Positions 25,547 to 34,711 of a stretch of DNA of 64,000 nucleotides are shown piece by piece. A program made the translations under genes and the position numbers. The DNA is from Pseudomonas sp. HMWF032 (GTDB lineage: Bacteria; Pseudomonadota; Gammaproteobacteria; Pseudomonadales; Pseudomonadaceae), in assembly GCF_003060885.1 (NCBI RefSeq), contig NZ_QAIG01000005.1, forward strand, positions 244,054-308,053. The letters are read 5' to 3'. Numbering within the stretch: the first letter of the stretch is position 1; every line of letters begins with the position of its first letter. The notes beneath the pieces are model-generated. The model did not search any database. It worked only from the letters and a program-made list of their open reading frames with translations, and was not told where the DNA came from.

Positions 25547-25587
25547 GATGCGTCCTCAACGTCCTGGGTCGGCCAACGGGTGTGAGG

Positions 25588-26250
25588 TTAAAGCCCCTGC
25601 ACCAGTGCGCGGTAGTCTTCGACGGCTGCAAATTCCTCGGTGTCCTTCGGCCCCGCCTGGCTATCGGGCTGGCGCACGGCGAGCAGGTGGCCGACGCCAA
25701 AGCGCCCGGCGCTGCGCAGGATCGGCAGGCTGTCATCGATAAACAGGCTGCGCGCCGGTGTGAAGCTGATGTCCTGCTGCAGGGCGTGCCAGAACTGCTG
25801 GTCTTCCTTGGGGAAGCCATAGTCGTGGGAGCTGATCAGCCGGCCGAAGTAGGGCGCCAGCTCGATGCGTTCCAGCTTCAGCGACAGCGAGTCGCGGTGC
25901 GCGTTGGTAATCATGACCACCTGCTTACCGGCCTGGCGCAGCGCTTGGATAAAGGTGTCGGCGTCCGGGCGCAGGGCGATCAGGTGCGCCACTTCGCGTT
26001 TGAGGTCGCGGATCGACAGGTTCAGCTCGCGGCTCCAGAAATCCGTGCAGTACCAGTTGAGCGTGCCGGCGTGCTGGCGAAACAGCGGCAGCAGTTCGGC
26101 GTCGGCCAGCGCGCGGCTGACGCCGTGGTGCTCGGCATAGCGCTGCGGCAGGTGTTGCAACCAGAAGTGGTTGTCGAAGTGCAGGTCGAGCAGGGTGCCG
26201 TCCATATCCAGCAAGACGGTGTCGATGGCGTTCCAGGGCAAGGCAGGCAT
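25588..26250 (-). CDS. yrfG: GMP/IMP nucleotidase YrfG-like (HAD superfamily)
   Basis: A HAD hydrolase of 220 residues. Motif I is VLLDMDGTLLD (nucleophile Asp15), motif II ITNAH, and motif III/IV ends FIDDSLPIL, the full HAD set. Sequence features WNAIDTVLLDMDGTLLDLHF, DNHFWLQHLP and NWYCTDFWSRELNLS match YrfG, which dephosphorylates purine nucleoside monophosphates. It is divergent from nudE, with a 133-nt intergenic region, as I recall for PA5177/PA5176. Confidence 0.86.
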   Translation of the reverse strand: MPALPWNAIDTVLLDMDGTLLDLHFDNHFWLQHLPQRYAEHHGVSRALADAELLPLFRQHAGTLNWYCTDFWSRELNLSIRDLKREVAHLIALRPDADTFIQALRQAGKQVVMITNAHRDSLSLKLERIELAPYFGRLISSHDYGFPKEDQQFWHALQQDISFTPARSLFIDDSLPILRSAGRFGVGHLLAVRQPDSQAGPKDTEEFAAVEDYRALVQGL

Positions 26251-26383
26251 GCGCAGTTCTTCTGGTAGATGCGCAGGCGGTCGCGATTTGCGCCGCAGGC
26301 GTCGTGATCGCGCAATCTCCTACGCAGATAATAGGAAAAGCCGCGCTATGATAACCCGCTATGTCCTGCCCAGGAGCCGCCCC

Positions 26384-26950
26384 ATGCGTCAGAAACCCAC
26401 CGTACTCGCTCGCGAAATTGTCGCCAGCAGCCGCCTGTTCCGCGTTGAGGAGCTGCAACTGCGCTTCAGCAACGGCGTCGAGCGCACCTACGAACGGTTG
26501 GTGGGCAAGGGGGCCGGCTATGGTGCGGTGATGGTGGTGGCGATGGTCGATGCCGAGCACGCGCTGCTGGTCGAGGAATACTGCGGCGGCACCGATGACT
26601 ACCAGTTGTCGCTGCCCAAAGGGCTGATCGAACCGGGCGAGGACGTGCTGGACGCGGCCAACCGCGAGCTGAAAGAGGAAGCCGGCTTCGGTGCGCGCCA
26701 GCTTGAGCTGCTGGCCGAGCTGAGCCTGTCGCCGGGCTATATGAGCCAGAAGATTCAGGTGGTGCTGGCCTCGGACCTCTATGAAGAACGCCTGCCCGGC
26801 GATGAGCCGGAGCCGATGCGCGTCGATCAGACCAGCCTGCGCGAGCTGTCGAGCCTGATCCAGCACCCGCAATTCACCGAAGGTCGCGCCCTGGCCGCGC
26901 TGTACCTGGCCCGCGATGTACTGACTCAGCGTGGGATCTTTAAGCCATGA
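26384..26950 (+). CDS. nudE: ADP compounds hydrolase NudE (Nudix)
   Basis: A Nudix hydrolase of 188 residues acting on ADP-ribose, NADH and related ADP compounds. The Nudix box is GLIEPGEDVLDAANRELKEE followed by AGF. The N-terminus MRQKPTVLAREIVASSRLF matches NudE. The ATG has CAGGAG upstream; an open frame further 5' crosses into the yrfG regulatory region and is not plausible. Its stop overlaps the cysQ start by four bases. NudE and CysQ together would clear nucleotide by-products (ADP-ribose and pAp). Confidence 0.87.
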   Translation: MRQKPTVLAREIVASSRLFRVEELQLRFSNGVERTYERLVGKGAGYGAVMVVAMVDAEHALLVEEYCGGTDDYQLSLPKGLIEPGEDVLDAANRELKEEAGFGARQLELLAELSLSPGYMSQKIQVVLASDLYEERLPGDEPEPMRVDQTSLRELSSLIQHPQFTEGRALAALYLARDVLTQRGIFKP

Positions 26951-27768
26951 GCCATCCGCTGATCCCCGTTGTGATTGAACTGGTGCGCCAGGCTGGCGCG
27001 GCAACACTGCCGCATTGGCGCGCCGATGTAACGGTGAATGAAAAAGCCGATGCGTCGCCGGTCACGGCTGCCGACATGGCCGCGCACCATATTCTGAATG
27101 ACGGCCTGCTGGCCTTGGCGGCTGATATTCCGGTGTTGTCCGAAGAGGCGGCCGATATTGCCTTGAGCACCCGTGCGCAGTGGTCTCGCTGGTGGCTGGT
27201 TGACCCGCTGGATGGCACCAAGGAATTTATCGCCGGCTCCGAAGAGTTCACCGTCAACGTCGCGCTGATTGAGCAGGGGCGCGTGGTATTTGGCGTGGTG
27301 GGTATTCCGGCCACCGGCCAGTGCTATTACGGCGGTGCCGGTCTGGGGGCTTGGTGCGCCGATGCGGCGGGTACGGCTGAGCCGATTCGTGTACGCCTGG
27401 CCCCGCAGGAGGCCTTTACCCTGGTGGCCAGCCGCCGCCATTCCAGCCCGGCGCAGGAAGCGTTATTGACTGGCTTGAGCGAGCGTTTTGGTGATCTGCA
27501 ACTGGCCAATGTCGGCAGCTCGCTGAAGTTCTGCCAGCTGGCCGAAGGCAATGTCGATTGCTACCCGCGCTTGGCGCCCACCTCGCAGTGGGACACCGCC
27601 GCGGCGCAGGGCGTGCTGGAAGGGGCGGGTGGTGAAGTGCTGACGCTCAAGGGCGAAACGCTGACCTATGAAGCGCGTGAGTCGTTGCTTAATCCGTACT
27701 TTCTGGCCCTGCCAGCGGCCGCTGCCTGGCGCGCCGAGCTGATTCAACTAGCTCGTGCGCTGGATTAA
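26947..27768 (+). CDS. cysQ: 3'(2'),5'-bisphosphate nucleotidase CysQ
   Basis: A Mg-dependent phosphatase of 273 residues in the inositol monophosphatase superfamily. Metal-binding motifs: SEEAADIALS, WLVDPLDGTKEF (as WWLVDPLDGTKEF) and the C-terminal WDTAAAQGVLEGAGG. It hydrolyses 3'-phosphoadenosine 5'-phosphate from sulfate activation, protecting sulfur assimilation. Second gene of the nudE-cysQ operon; its end is followed by a palindromic element and by convergent fabY. Confidence 0.88.
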   Translation: MSHPLIPVVIELVRQAGAATLPHWRADVTVNEKADASPVTAADMAAHHILNDGLLALAADIPVLSEEAADIALSTRAQWSRWWLVDPLDGTKEFIAGSEEFTVNVALIEQGRVVFGVVGIPATGQCYYGGAGLGAWCADAAGTAEPIRVRLAPQEAFTLVASRRHSSPAQEALLTGLSERFGDLQLANVGSSLKFCQLAEGNVDCYPRLAPTSQWDTAAAQGVLEGAGGEVLTLKGETLTYEARESLLNPYFLALPAAAAWRAELIQLARALD

Positions 27769-27776
27769 GCCAAGGC

Positions 27777-27809
27777 CGTAGGATGGGTTAGCCGCAGGCC
27801 AACCCATCA
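27777..27809. repeat. Palindromic intergenic repeat, probable bidirectional terminator
   Basis: GATGGGTT (27782-27789) and AACCCATC (27801-27808) pair around an inner GCC/GGC stem to form a hairpin between convergent cysQ and fabY. The GTAGGATGGGT arm is shared with the element at 32758. No T run, but position suggests it separates the two transcripts. Confidence 0.6.
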
Positions 27810-27816
27810 CTGACGC

Positions 27817-29727
27817 TCAGTCGAGCATATCGCCGTAGCGTTCGCCCTTCTTGAACAGCAGCGGCTGGGCGAAGCCCGGCACCTTGATCTGCTCGGCGCT
27901 GATCTCGATCTGCTTATCGTCGATCAGGTCGTTACCGAAGTTGTAGATAATCCCCAAATCCCCCAGTAGCGCCTGCGCGTCGTAGGCCTGAGCGGCGTTG
28001 CGGGTGACTTCGCGGCGCTGCAGGTAGTCGGCAAAGGCCGCTTCGCCATGGCGCTTGCGCAGCATGCGTTCGGTCACATGCGGCGCCAGCAGCAGGGCGC
28101 TGGCGTTGTTGCCGCCAAAACCCTTGGAGTTGATCACACACAGATCCAGTTGCTCGGGTGCGCGTGAACGGTCGGTGGTGGCGAAGCTGAGGTGCTGTTG
28201 GTGCACGTCTTCGGCCACCGCGTCGATGGTCTTGATGCCGGGGATGATGCCGTATTTGAAACTGCCCAGAGCGGAGATCACCTGATCACCACTGGCGGTG
28301 GCCAACGAGTGACCGACAAAAGCCTTCACGGCCGTCACCGGCCACTGCTTGATATCGAAGGCTGCGGCCACGCGGTCGAGTATTTCCGATTCGGTCACCC
28401 GGTTGGCCGGGGTGCTGGACCCGTGGGCATGCACAAAGCTGCGCTCACGCACTGCGTCGATGCCCAACAGTTGCACGGCGCTGGCCACGGCCTTGGCCAC
28501 GGTCAGGTAGTTGCCGGGGCCGGGGGCGGAAATGGATTTTTTGAAGCCGTCGGCGTTGATAAACACATCCGGCACCGCGCCATGGATATCCGCGCCCAGC
28601 TCCAGGGCCAGGGCGTCGTCCATCAGCACGACGAACTGGCAGGCTTCGGCCAGGGTAAAGCCGCAGTTCTCGCCAAATGGGCGGCTGGCGCGGCGGAAAT
28701 CAACGGTCTCGTTGCCTTCGATCTGACGCAGGCCGTCTTCGGTGGCCAACGCGCCCATGGCGCCGTAACCCTCGATGCATTCCTGATTGATCGGCGCTTC
28801 GCTGTTGCCGACGATGGCCACCCGCGCTTTGCCCGAACTGATCAGCTCGATGCCTTTCTGCAGGTTATAAAGGAAGGTGGCGCAGGCACCGGTGACGCTG
28901 CCGGTGGTGCCGACACTGCCCAGTACATAGGCGTTGATAAAGTCCGCCGGCATGGTGTTCAGGCCCAGGGCCAGCTGTTTGGCGGTGACGCGGCCGCCCT
29001 TGAGGCGTGACTGCATCAGGCCGCCGAAGCCGTTTTCATCCAGCTGGCTCATGATGCTGCCGGCGAACACCGCGACTTCGTCCGGGGCCACGTGCTGCAT
29101 GATGGTCTGCCAGTCGATGCCGGTGGCGCGCAGGGCGTCGGTGACGCCGACGATGGTCATGGCCAGACCGCGCGGATGGAAGCGCGCGTTGTACAGCTCG
29201 CTCGGTTCGAAGCCGCTGGGCAGCTGCCCGGCGGATTTCACCGGCAGGGCGCGGTAGCTGTCGACCTTGAATGCGCAGTTGTCGTGCAGGGTCACCAGCA
29301 CTTCGCTGGCGTTCAACTCGTCCACCGTCCAGTCGCTCGGCAGTGGCTCGGGCAGGTGTTTGCGCAGGGTGATAAAACTCAGCGGCTGACCAGCGGTGGC
29401 GCTGATGTCGATGGTTTTTTGCCAGTGCGCAGCGTCGACGTCGAGGTGTTGTTTTTCGATACGGCGCACCAGGGTCGAAGCGAGAATCTGCTCGGCGAAG
29501 CGGCTGTCGATCTCGGCCAGGCTCAGGGTGTTGCCGGCGTCATCCTGATAGTGGCCATCGACTACCTTGACCAGTTTCATCATCACCGCCAGACCAGCGA
29601 GGGTCTGCTGACGCGCCGGCGTGTTCATCGACTCGATTACAGTACGGCGGAAGCCATGGTGGAAGGAGCTGCGCCCGGCCGCGTTATAGCCACCAAAACC
29701 AACGATCACAGGTAAGCGTGAGGTCAC
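27817..29727 (-). CDS. fabY: Beta-ketoacyl-ACP synthase FabY
   Basis: A ketoacyl synthase of 636 residues that condenses acetyl-CoA with malonyl-ACP to start fatty acid synthesis in pseudomonads. The catalytic triad is visible: Cys in SVTGACATFLYNL, His in VHAHGSSTPANR and His in KAFVGHSLATASG. The roughly 180-residue N-terminal extension (starting VTSRLPVIVGFGGYNAAGR) is characteristic of FabY and makes it much longer than FabF. The start is GTG, supported by AAGGAG 7 nt upstream; the frame is open 11 codons further but lacks a site. I recall the orthologue PA5174 next to cysQ. Confidence 0.88.
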   Translation of the reverse strand: MTSRLPVIVGFGGYNAAGRSSFHHGFRRTVIESMNTPARQQTLAGLAVMMKLVKVVDGHYQDDAGNTLSLAEIDSRFAEQILASTLVRRIEKQHLDVDAAHWQKTIDISATAGQPLSFITLRKHLPEPLPSDWTVDELNASEVLVTLHDNCAFKVDSYRALPVKSAGQLPSGFEPSELYNARFHPRGLAMTIVGVTDALRATGIDWQTIMQHVAPDEVAVFAGSIMSQLDENGFGGLMQSRLKGGRVTAKQLALGLNTMPADFINAYVLGSVGTTGSVTGACATFLYNLQKGIELISSGKARVAIVGNSEAPINQECIEGYGAMGALATEDGLRQIEGNETVDFRRASRPFGENCGFTLAEACQFVVLMDDALALELGADIHGAVPDVFINADGFKKSISAPGPGNYLTVAKAVASAVQLLGIDAVRERSFVHAHGSSTPANRVTESEILDRVAAAFDIKQWPVTAVKAFVGHSLATASGDQVISALGSFKYGIIPGIKTIDAVAEDVHQQHLSFATTDRSRAPEQLDLCVINSKGFGGNNASALLLAPHVTERMLRKRHGEAAFADYLQRREVTRNAAQAYDAQALLGDLGIIYNFGNDLIDDKQIEISAEQIKVPGFAQPLLFKKGERYGDMLD

Positions 29728-29969
29728 TCGATAACTCCTTGAAAAGATAACGCCAGACAAACTGAGGTGAGGCTATGGCGGTTTGTCATGCTGCCGGAAC
29801 GCTCTAGAACGCGTGGTGCGCCGTGGGTGAGCGTCCAGCATGGCTAGTTGGATGCCTATGCTGACGTGATTGCTGACTTGCGAGTCACGGTTTCGACCAA
29901 GGTCGCGCAGCGTTAAAACCCCAGCACTGTTAGGGTTTCTCCAGCCCGAGGTTCAGCTGGAGAACAACC

Positions 29970-31619
29970 ATGCACAGCGTCAATCCCTACGAGTACGGTA
30001 TGCCCCGCGATGCGGCGAATTTTCAGGCGCTCAGTCCGCTGAGTTTTCTGGAGCGCGCCGCCAGCGTCTATCCGCAGCGTTTGGCGCTGATCAACGGCCC
30101 CCTGCGTCAGACCTGGGGTGACACCTACAGCCGCAGCATTCGTCTGGCCTCGGCGCTGGCCCAGCGCGGCATCGGCCTGGGCGACACGGTGGCGGTGATC
30201 GCGCCCAACGGCCCGGCGATGTTCGAGGCGCACTTCGGCGTGCCGATGTGTGGCGCGGTGCTGAATGCCATCAACACCCGCCTGGATGCCGAAGCCATCG
30301 CCTTTATCCTGCAGCACGGCGAAGCCAAGGTGCTGCTGGTAGATAAGGAGTTCGGCGAACTGGCGCAGCGCGTGGTCGGCCATTTGCCACAGCCGCCGCT
30401 GGTGATTGGTATCGATGATGCGGAATACGCCGAGGGCCTGCTGATCGGCCAGCTGGAGTACGAGGCGCTGCTGGCCGAAGGTGATCCGGATTATGCCTGG
30501 CAGTTGCCGGCGGACGAGTGGCAGGCGATCTCCCTCAATTACACCTCCGGCACCACTGGCAACCCCAAGGGCGTGGTTTACCACCACCGTGGCGCGCACC
30601 TGAATGCCCTGTCCAACGCCATGTGCTGGGACATGAGCCGCTTCCCGGTGTACCTGTGGACGCTGCCAATGTTCCACTGCAATGGCTGGTGCTTTCCGTG
30701 GGCGTTGGCGGCGTATGTCGGCGTTAACGTGTGCTTGCGCCATGTGCGCGCCGAAGCCATTTACCCGGCGATTGCCGAGCATGGCGTCGATCATTTCTGC
30801 GGTGCGCCGATTGTGCTGAATATGCTGGCCAACGCCGCCGATGATTTAAAGGCGCTGAAGACTCGTCCGGTTAAGGTGCTGACTGCTGGCGCTGCGCCGC
30901 CTGCGGCAGTGATCGAAGCCATGGAGGCGCTGGCGTTCCGCGTCACCCACGTCTACGGCCTGACCGAAACCTACGGCCCCAGCGTGGCCTGCGAGTGGAA
31001 AAGCGAGTGGGACAGCGAAACCCCTGAGCAGCGCGCGCGCCTGAAATCCCGCCAGGGCGTGCGTGCGCCGTTGCTCGACGGCTTGATGGTGGCCGATCCC
31101 GATACCCTGCAACCGGTGCCGAAAGACGGCCAGACCATCGGCGAGATCATGATGCGTGGCAACGTGGTGATGAAGGGCTACCTGAAAAACCCCTCAGCCA
31201 CTGCCGAAGCCTTTGCCGGTGGTTGGTTCCACTCCGGCGACTTGGCCGTGTGGCACGCCGACGGCTATGTGGAGATCAAGGACCGCAGCAAAGACATCAT
31301 CATTTCCGGTGGCGAGAACATCTCGTCCATTGAGGTGGAGGACGTGCTGTATCGCCATCCGCAGATCCTCGAAGCCGCCGTGGTGGCCATGGCCCATGCC
31401 AAATGGGGCGAAACACCCTGCGCCTTCGTCACCCTCAAACCGGGTGCCGAGCTGACGACCGAGGAGGTGATTGCCTTCTGTCAGATGCGCATGGCGCGTT
31501 TCAAGGTGCCGGGCTGCGTGGTGTTTACCAGTCTGCCAAAGACCAGCACCGGTAAGGTGCAGAAGTTTGTCCTGCGCGAGCAGGCCAAGCAGTTGGCCGC
31601 GCAGCAGGCAGTGGCATAG
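29970..31619 (+). CDS. Fatty-acid-CoA ligase (AMP-dependent acyl-CoA synthetase)
   Basis: A 549-residue AMP-forming ligase. Core motifs: P-loop YTSGTTGNPKGVV, the adenylate motif TETYGPS, then WFHSGDLAVWHADGYVEI and DRSKDIIISGGEN, and the catalytic Lys region PKTSTGKVQKF. The N-terminus MHSVNPYEYGMPRDAANFQA fits medium/long-chain or 3-methylmercaptopropionate-type synthetases. It is divergent from fabY with a 242-nt non-coding gap in which I see no repeat. The gene may supply acyl-CoA for beta-oxidation; substrate length cannot be set from sequence. Confidence 0.85.
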   Translation: MHSVNPYEYGMPRDAANFQALSPLSFLERAASVYPQRLALINGPLRQTWGDTYSRSIRLASALAQRGIGLGDTVAVIAPNGPAMFEAHFGVPMCGAVLNAINTRLDAEAIAFILQHGEAKVLLVDKEFGELAQRVVGHLPQPPLVIGIDDAEYAEGLLIGQLEYEALLAEGDPDYAWQLPADEWQAISLNYTSGTTGNPKGVVYHHRGAHLNALSNAMCWDMSRFPVYLWTLPMFHCNGWCFPWALAAYVGVNVCLRHVRAEAIYPAIAEHGVDHFCGAPIVLNMLANAADDLKALKTRPVKVLTAGAAPPAAVIEAMEALAFRVTHVYGLTETYGPSVACEWKSEWDSETPEQRARLKSRQGVRAPLLDGLMVADPDTLQPVPKDGQTIGEIMMRGNVVMKGYLKNPSATAEAFAGGWFHSGDLAVWHADGYVEIKDRSKDIIISGGENISSIEVEDVLYRHPQILEAAVVAMAHAKWGETPCAFVTLKPGAELTTEEVIAFCQMRMARFKVPGCVVFTSLPKTSTGKVQKFVLREQAKQLAAQQAVA

Positions 31620-31656
31620 GCGGATTGAAGGCACTTGTTACAGGTTTAAATATATA

Positions 31657-31707
31657 ACGAGTTGAGAACCTAAATGCCATTCACTAGTATTTGGCACCTT
31701 AACTCGT
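31657..31707 (+). promoter_or_regulatory. Long imperfect inverted repeat upstream of the iron-type ABC operon
   Basis: ACGAGTTGAG (31657-31666) pairs with CTTAACTCGT (31698-31707) at nine of ten positions, and an inner TGCCA/TGGCA lies at about 31675-31697. The centre is 47 nt before the binding protein's ATG, with an AT-rich TTTAAATATATAAC just upstream that could be a promoter -10 zone. This could be an operator or a leader RNA hairpin. I do not see a good match to the Fur consensus. Confidence 0.45.
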
Positions 31708-31729
31708 CTATACCAAGAGGCATTACACC

Positions 31730-32731
31730 ATGCAGGTAAGCAAAGGCTTGTTCGCCGCACTCTCTCTCACCGCGTTGGCCAGCACTGCGCAGGCCGCCGA
31801 TGAAGTGGTGGTGTATTCCTCGCGTATCGACGAGCTGATCAAGCCGGTGTTCGATGCCTACACCGCGAAAACCGGGGTCAAGGTCAAGTTCATCACCGAC
31901 AAGGAAGCGCCGCTGATCGCCCGCCTGAAAGCCGAAGGCGCCAATACCCCGGCTGACCTGCTGATCACCGTCGACGCCGGCAACCTCTGGCAAGCCGAGC
32001 AGGAAGGCGTGCTGCAGCCGACTAAGTCCGAGCTGATCAACGCCAATATCCCCGCTCAGTACCGCTCGAGCACTGACAGCTGGACCGGCCTGTCGCTGCG
32101 CGCACGGACCATTTTCTATTCCACCGAGCGGGTTAAACCGAGCGAGCTGAGCACCTACGAAGCCCTGGCCGACAAGAACTGGGAAGGCCGTCTGTGCCTG
32201 CGTACCAGCAAGAAGGTCTACAACCAGTCGCTGACCGCCACCCTGATCGAAACCCATGGTGCGGCCAAGACTGAAGAAATTATCAAAGGTTGGGTCAACA
32301 ACCTGGCCACCGACGTGTTTGCCGATGACACCGCGCTGCTGCAGGCCATCGATGCTGGTCAGTGCGACGTCGGCATCACCAACACCTACTACTACGGCCG
32401 CCTGCATCAGCAGCAGCCTGATCTGAAAGTGAAGCCGTACTGGCCGAACCAGAACGACCGTGGCGTGCACGTCAACCTGGCCGGTGCCGGTGTGACCAAG
32501 CACGCACCGCACGCCGAAGCCGCACGCAAGCTGCTGGAGTGGATGACCACCGAAGAAGCGCAGACCATCTTCGCCGGCGTTAACCAGGAGTTCCCGGCCA
32601 ACCCGGCGGTCGCACCGTCTAAGGAAGTCGCTGCTTGGGGCACCTTTAAGGCCGACTCGATCGCCACCGAAGTGGCCGGCAAGCGCCAGGCCGAAGCGAC
32701 CATGCTGATGGATCGCGCGGGCTGGCAGTAA
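31730..32731 (+). CDS. Iron(III)-type ABC transporter substrate-binding protein
   Basis: A periplasmic binding protein of 333 residues with a signal peptide ending ASTAQAA (about residue 23). The mature start [21 protein letters not shown] and the tyrosine pair in NTYYYGRL correspond to FbpA/HitA-type proteins, which bind ferric iron through tyrosines. It is followed, after a 180-nt repeat-rich gap, by the cognate permease. I recall a binding protein (PA5217) and a permease (PA5216) in the same position beside gcvT. Shine-Dalgarno AAGAGG. Confidence 0.82.
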   Translation: MQVSKGLFAALSLTALASTAQAADEVVVYSSRIDELIKPVFDAYTAKTGVKVKFITDKEAPLIARLKAEGANTPADLLITVDAGNLWQAEQEGVLQPTKSELINANIPAQYRSSTDSWTGLSLRARTIFYSTERVKPSELSTYEALADKNWEGRLCLRTSKKVYNQSLTATLIETHGAAKTEEIIKGWVNNLATDVFADDTALLQAIDAGQCDVGITNTYYYGRLHQQQPDLKVKPYWPNQNDRGVHVNLAGAGVTKHAPHAEAARKLLEWMTTEEAQTIFAGVNQEFPANPAVAPSKEVAAWGTFKADSIATEVAGKRQAEATMLMDRAGWQ

Positions 32732-32757
32732 GCCTCAGGCTTTCGCCGCTCCAGCTC

Positions 32758-32851
32758 GTAGGATGGGTCGGACCGCGTAGGTCGAGCGCAGCGATACCCA
32801 TCGAGTTCCGATGCGATGGGTATCGACGCTACGCGCCTCAACCCATCCTAC
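32758..32851. repeat. Composite palindromic intergenic element (GTAGGATGGGT arms)
   Basis: Outer arms GTAGGATGGGT (32758-32768) and ACCCATCCTAC (32841-32851) are exact inverted copies. An inner perfect 11-bp hairpin, GATACCCATCG/CGATGGGTATC, lies at 32793-32824. The element sits between the iron binding protein and the permease, and shares arms with 27777-27809. It looks like a two-armed REP/BIME-type unit and could stabilise or terminate the binding-protein transcript. Confidence 0.72.
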
Positions 32852-32913
32852 CTCGTTATACTCGACGCCCCGGCCCAGTCCGGGGCGTTGTGTTTTCAGT
32901 CTGAGGAATTTGC

Positions 32914-34530
32914 GTGGCCCATCCTGCCCAGCGCCGCTGGTACCCCATCGCCCTTACTGTTGCCTTGCTGGTGCTGCTGCCGCTGAGCGTGCTGCTGTTC
33001 AGCTGGCACGAGGTCGATAGGCAAATCTGGACGCACCTCTGGCAAACCCAGTTGCCGCGCCTGCTCGGCAATACCCTGGTATTGGTCTTCGGCGTAGGCG
33101 TTGGCGTGACGTTGCTTGGCGTGAGCCTGGCCTGGCTCACCAGCCTTTGTGAGTTCCCCGGCAGGCGCTGGCTGGACTGGGCGTTGATGCTGCCATTTGC
33201 CATTCCCGCTTATGTGCTGGCGTTCGTGTTTGTCGGCCTGCTGGATTTCGCCGGGCCGCTGCAAACCCTGCTGCGTGAGTGGTTCGGCAGCGGCGTGCGT
33301 TTTCCTCGGGTGCGCTCAACCGGTGGGGTGATCATCGTCCTGGTGCTGGTGTTCTATCCCTACGTTTACCTGCTCGCACGCAATGCCTTTCTGGCCCAGG
33401 GCAAGGGCTTGATGGAAGCCGCGCGAGTGCTCGGCCTGAGCCCCTGGCGGGCGTTCTGGCGTGTCGCTCTGCCGATGGCACGCCCGGCGATTGGCGCCGG
33501 TCTGGCGCTGGCCATCATGGAAACCCTGGCGGATTTTGGTGCCGTGTCGGTGTTCAACTTCGACACCTTCACCACCGCCATCTACAAGACCTGGTACAGC
33601 TTCTACAGCCTGACCAGCGCCACCCAGCTGGCCAGCCTGCTGCTGCTGGCGGTGATGCTGGTGCTCTATGGTGAGCGCCGCGCCCGGGGCTCGGTGCGTC
33701 CGGTGAATGAGCGGCCGCGCGGCAAGGCGTTGTATCACCTCAAGGGCGGCAAGGCGCTGGCCGCCAGTGCCTGGTGCGGGCTGGTGTTCGCCTGCGGCTT
33801 TGTGATTCCGCTGCTGCAGCTGATTGTCTGGTTCTGGCAGCGCGGCCGTTTCGATCTGGATGAGCGCTACAGCGCGCTGATCCTGCACACCCTCTATTTG
33901 GGCGCGATGGCTGCGCTGATCACCGTTAGTGTGGCATTGCTGCTGGCGTTCGCCCGGCGTCTGGCCCCGACACGCTTGATGCGTTCAACGGTCGGGCTGG
34001 CCAATCTGGGGTATGCCTTGCCCGGCTCGATGCTGGCGGTGGCCATCATGCTGGCGTTCAGTTACCTGGACCGCGAACTGGTGATTCCGCTGTCCAGCTG
34101 GCTGGGCGGTGCGGGCAAGCCTATTCTGCTCGGCAGCCTCTCGGCGCTGCTGCTGGCTTACATGATCCGCTTTATGGCGGTGGCCTACGGGCCGCTGGAA
34201 AACAGCCTGGCGCGCATTCGCCCCTCCTTGCCGGAAGCGTCGCGCAGCCTGGGTGTCGGCGGCGTTGGGCTTTTCTTCAAGGTCTACCTGCCCCTGCTGG
34301 TGCCGGGGGCGCTGTCGGCGGCGCTGCTGGTGTTTGTCGATGTGCTCAAGGAAATGCCCGCCACCCTGCTGATGCGTCCGTTTGGCTGGGACACGCTGTC
34401 GGTGCGGGTGTTTGAAATGACCAGCGAAGGCGAATGGGCGCGCGCCGCCTTGCCGGCGCTGACCCTGGTGCTGGTGGGTTTGTTGCCGGTCATTTTGTTG
34501 ATCCGCCGCTCGGCCCGGCGCATCGGCTAG
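32914..34530 (+). CDS. Iron-type ABC transporter permease (FbpB-like, fused two-domain)
   Basis: An inner-membrane protein of 538 residues with about twelve membrane helices forming two permease halves. Each half has an EAA-type loop contacting the ATPase: EAARVLGLSPWRAFWRVALP and EASRSLGVGGVGLFFKVYLP. The start is GTG with GAGGA upstream. No ATP-binding subunit (FbpC/HitC) is encoded nearby, so the ATPase must lie elsewhere. Confidence 0.85.
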   Translation: MAHPAQRRWYPIALTVALLVLLPLSVLLFSWHEVDRQIWTHLWQTQLPRLLGNTLVLVFGVGVGVTLLGVSLAWLTSLCEFPGRRWLDWALMLPFAIPAYVLAFVFVGLLDFAGPLQTLLREWFGSGVRFPRVRSTGGVIIVLVLVFYPYVYLLARNAFLAQGKGLMEAARVLGLSPWRAFWRVALPMARPAIGAGLALAIMETLADFGAVSVFNFDTFTTAIYKTWYSFYSLTSATQLASLLLLAVMLVLYGERRARGSVRPVNERPRGKALYHLKGGKALAASAWCGLVFACGFVIPLLQLIVWFWQRGRFDLDERYSALILHTLYLGAMAALITVSVALLLAFARRLAPTRLMRSTVGLANLGYALPGSMLAVAIMLAFSYLDRELVIPLSSWLGGAGKPILLGSLSALLLAYMIRFMAVAYGPLENSLARIRPSLPEASRSLGVGGVGLFFKVYLPLLVPGALSAALLVFVDVLKEMPATLLMRPFGWDTLSVRVFEMTSEGEWARAALPALTLVLVGLLPVILLIRRSARRIG

Positions 34531-34562
34531 GGTGTGCGAGCCGCAGAGCGGCGTAATCCGCC

Positions 34563-34581
34563 GGCTGCCTAACAGGCAGCC
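34563..34581 (+). terminator. Hairpin after the permease gene
   Basis: GGCTGCCT/AGGCAGCC is an 8-bp stem with a 3-nt loop, 33 nt after the permease stop. There is no T run, so termination is only a possibility. Confidence 0.4.
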
Positions 34582-34590
34582 AAGACCAAG

Positions 34591-34619
34591 ATGACCGTCC
34601 CCGGTCTTGCCGCTACAAT
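34591..34619 (+). promoter_or_regulatory. Candidate sigma-70 promoter for gcvT
   Basis: ATGACC as -35 (four of six matches) and TACAAT as -10 (five of six) are separated by 17 nt, about 90 nt upstream of the gcvT start. I saw no recognisable glycine riboswitch in the leader. Confidence 0.4.
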
Positions 34620-34711
34620 GCGCGCCATTCGCAGCGGCTGATCCTCTCGATAGCCCGTGCCAGCATCCGCACCGGTTGCCGCTGCACTGCCCAGCCCGCA
34701 AGGAGACACTG

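Noticed and set aside
31620..31729. Fur box before the iron-type binding protein
   Set aside because: The AT-rich segment does not approach the Fur consensus closely enough; the clear feature is a different inverted repeat.
34531..34711. Glycine riboswitch upstream of gcvT
   Set aside because: The leader shows only a short hairpin and a possible promoter; I could not find the tandem aptamer layout, and the space is too short for it.
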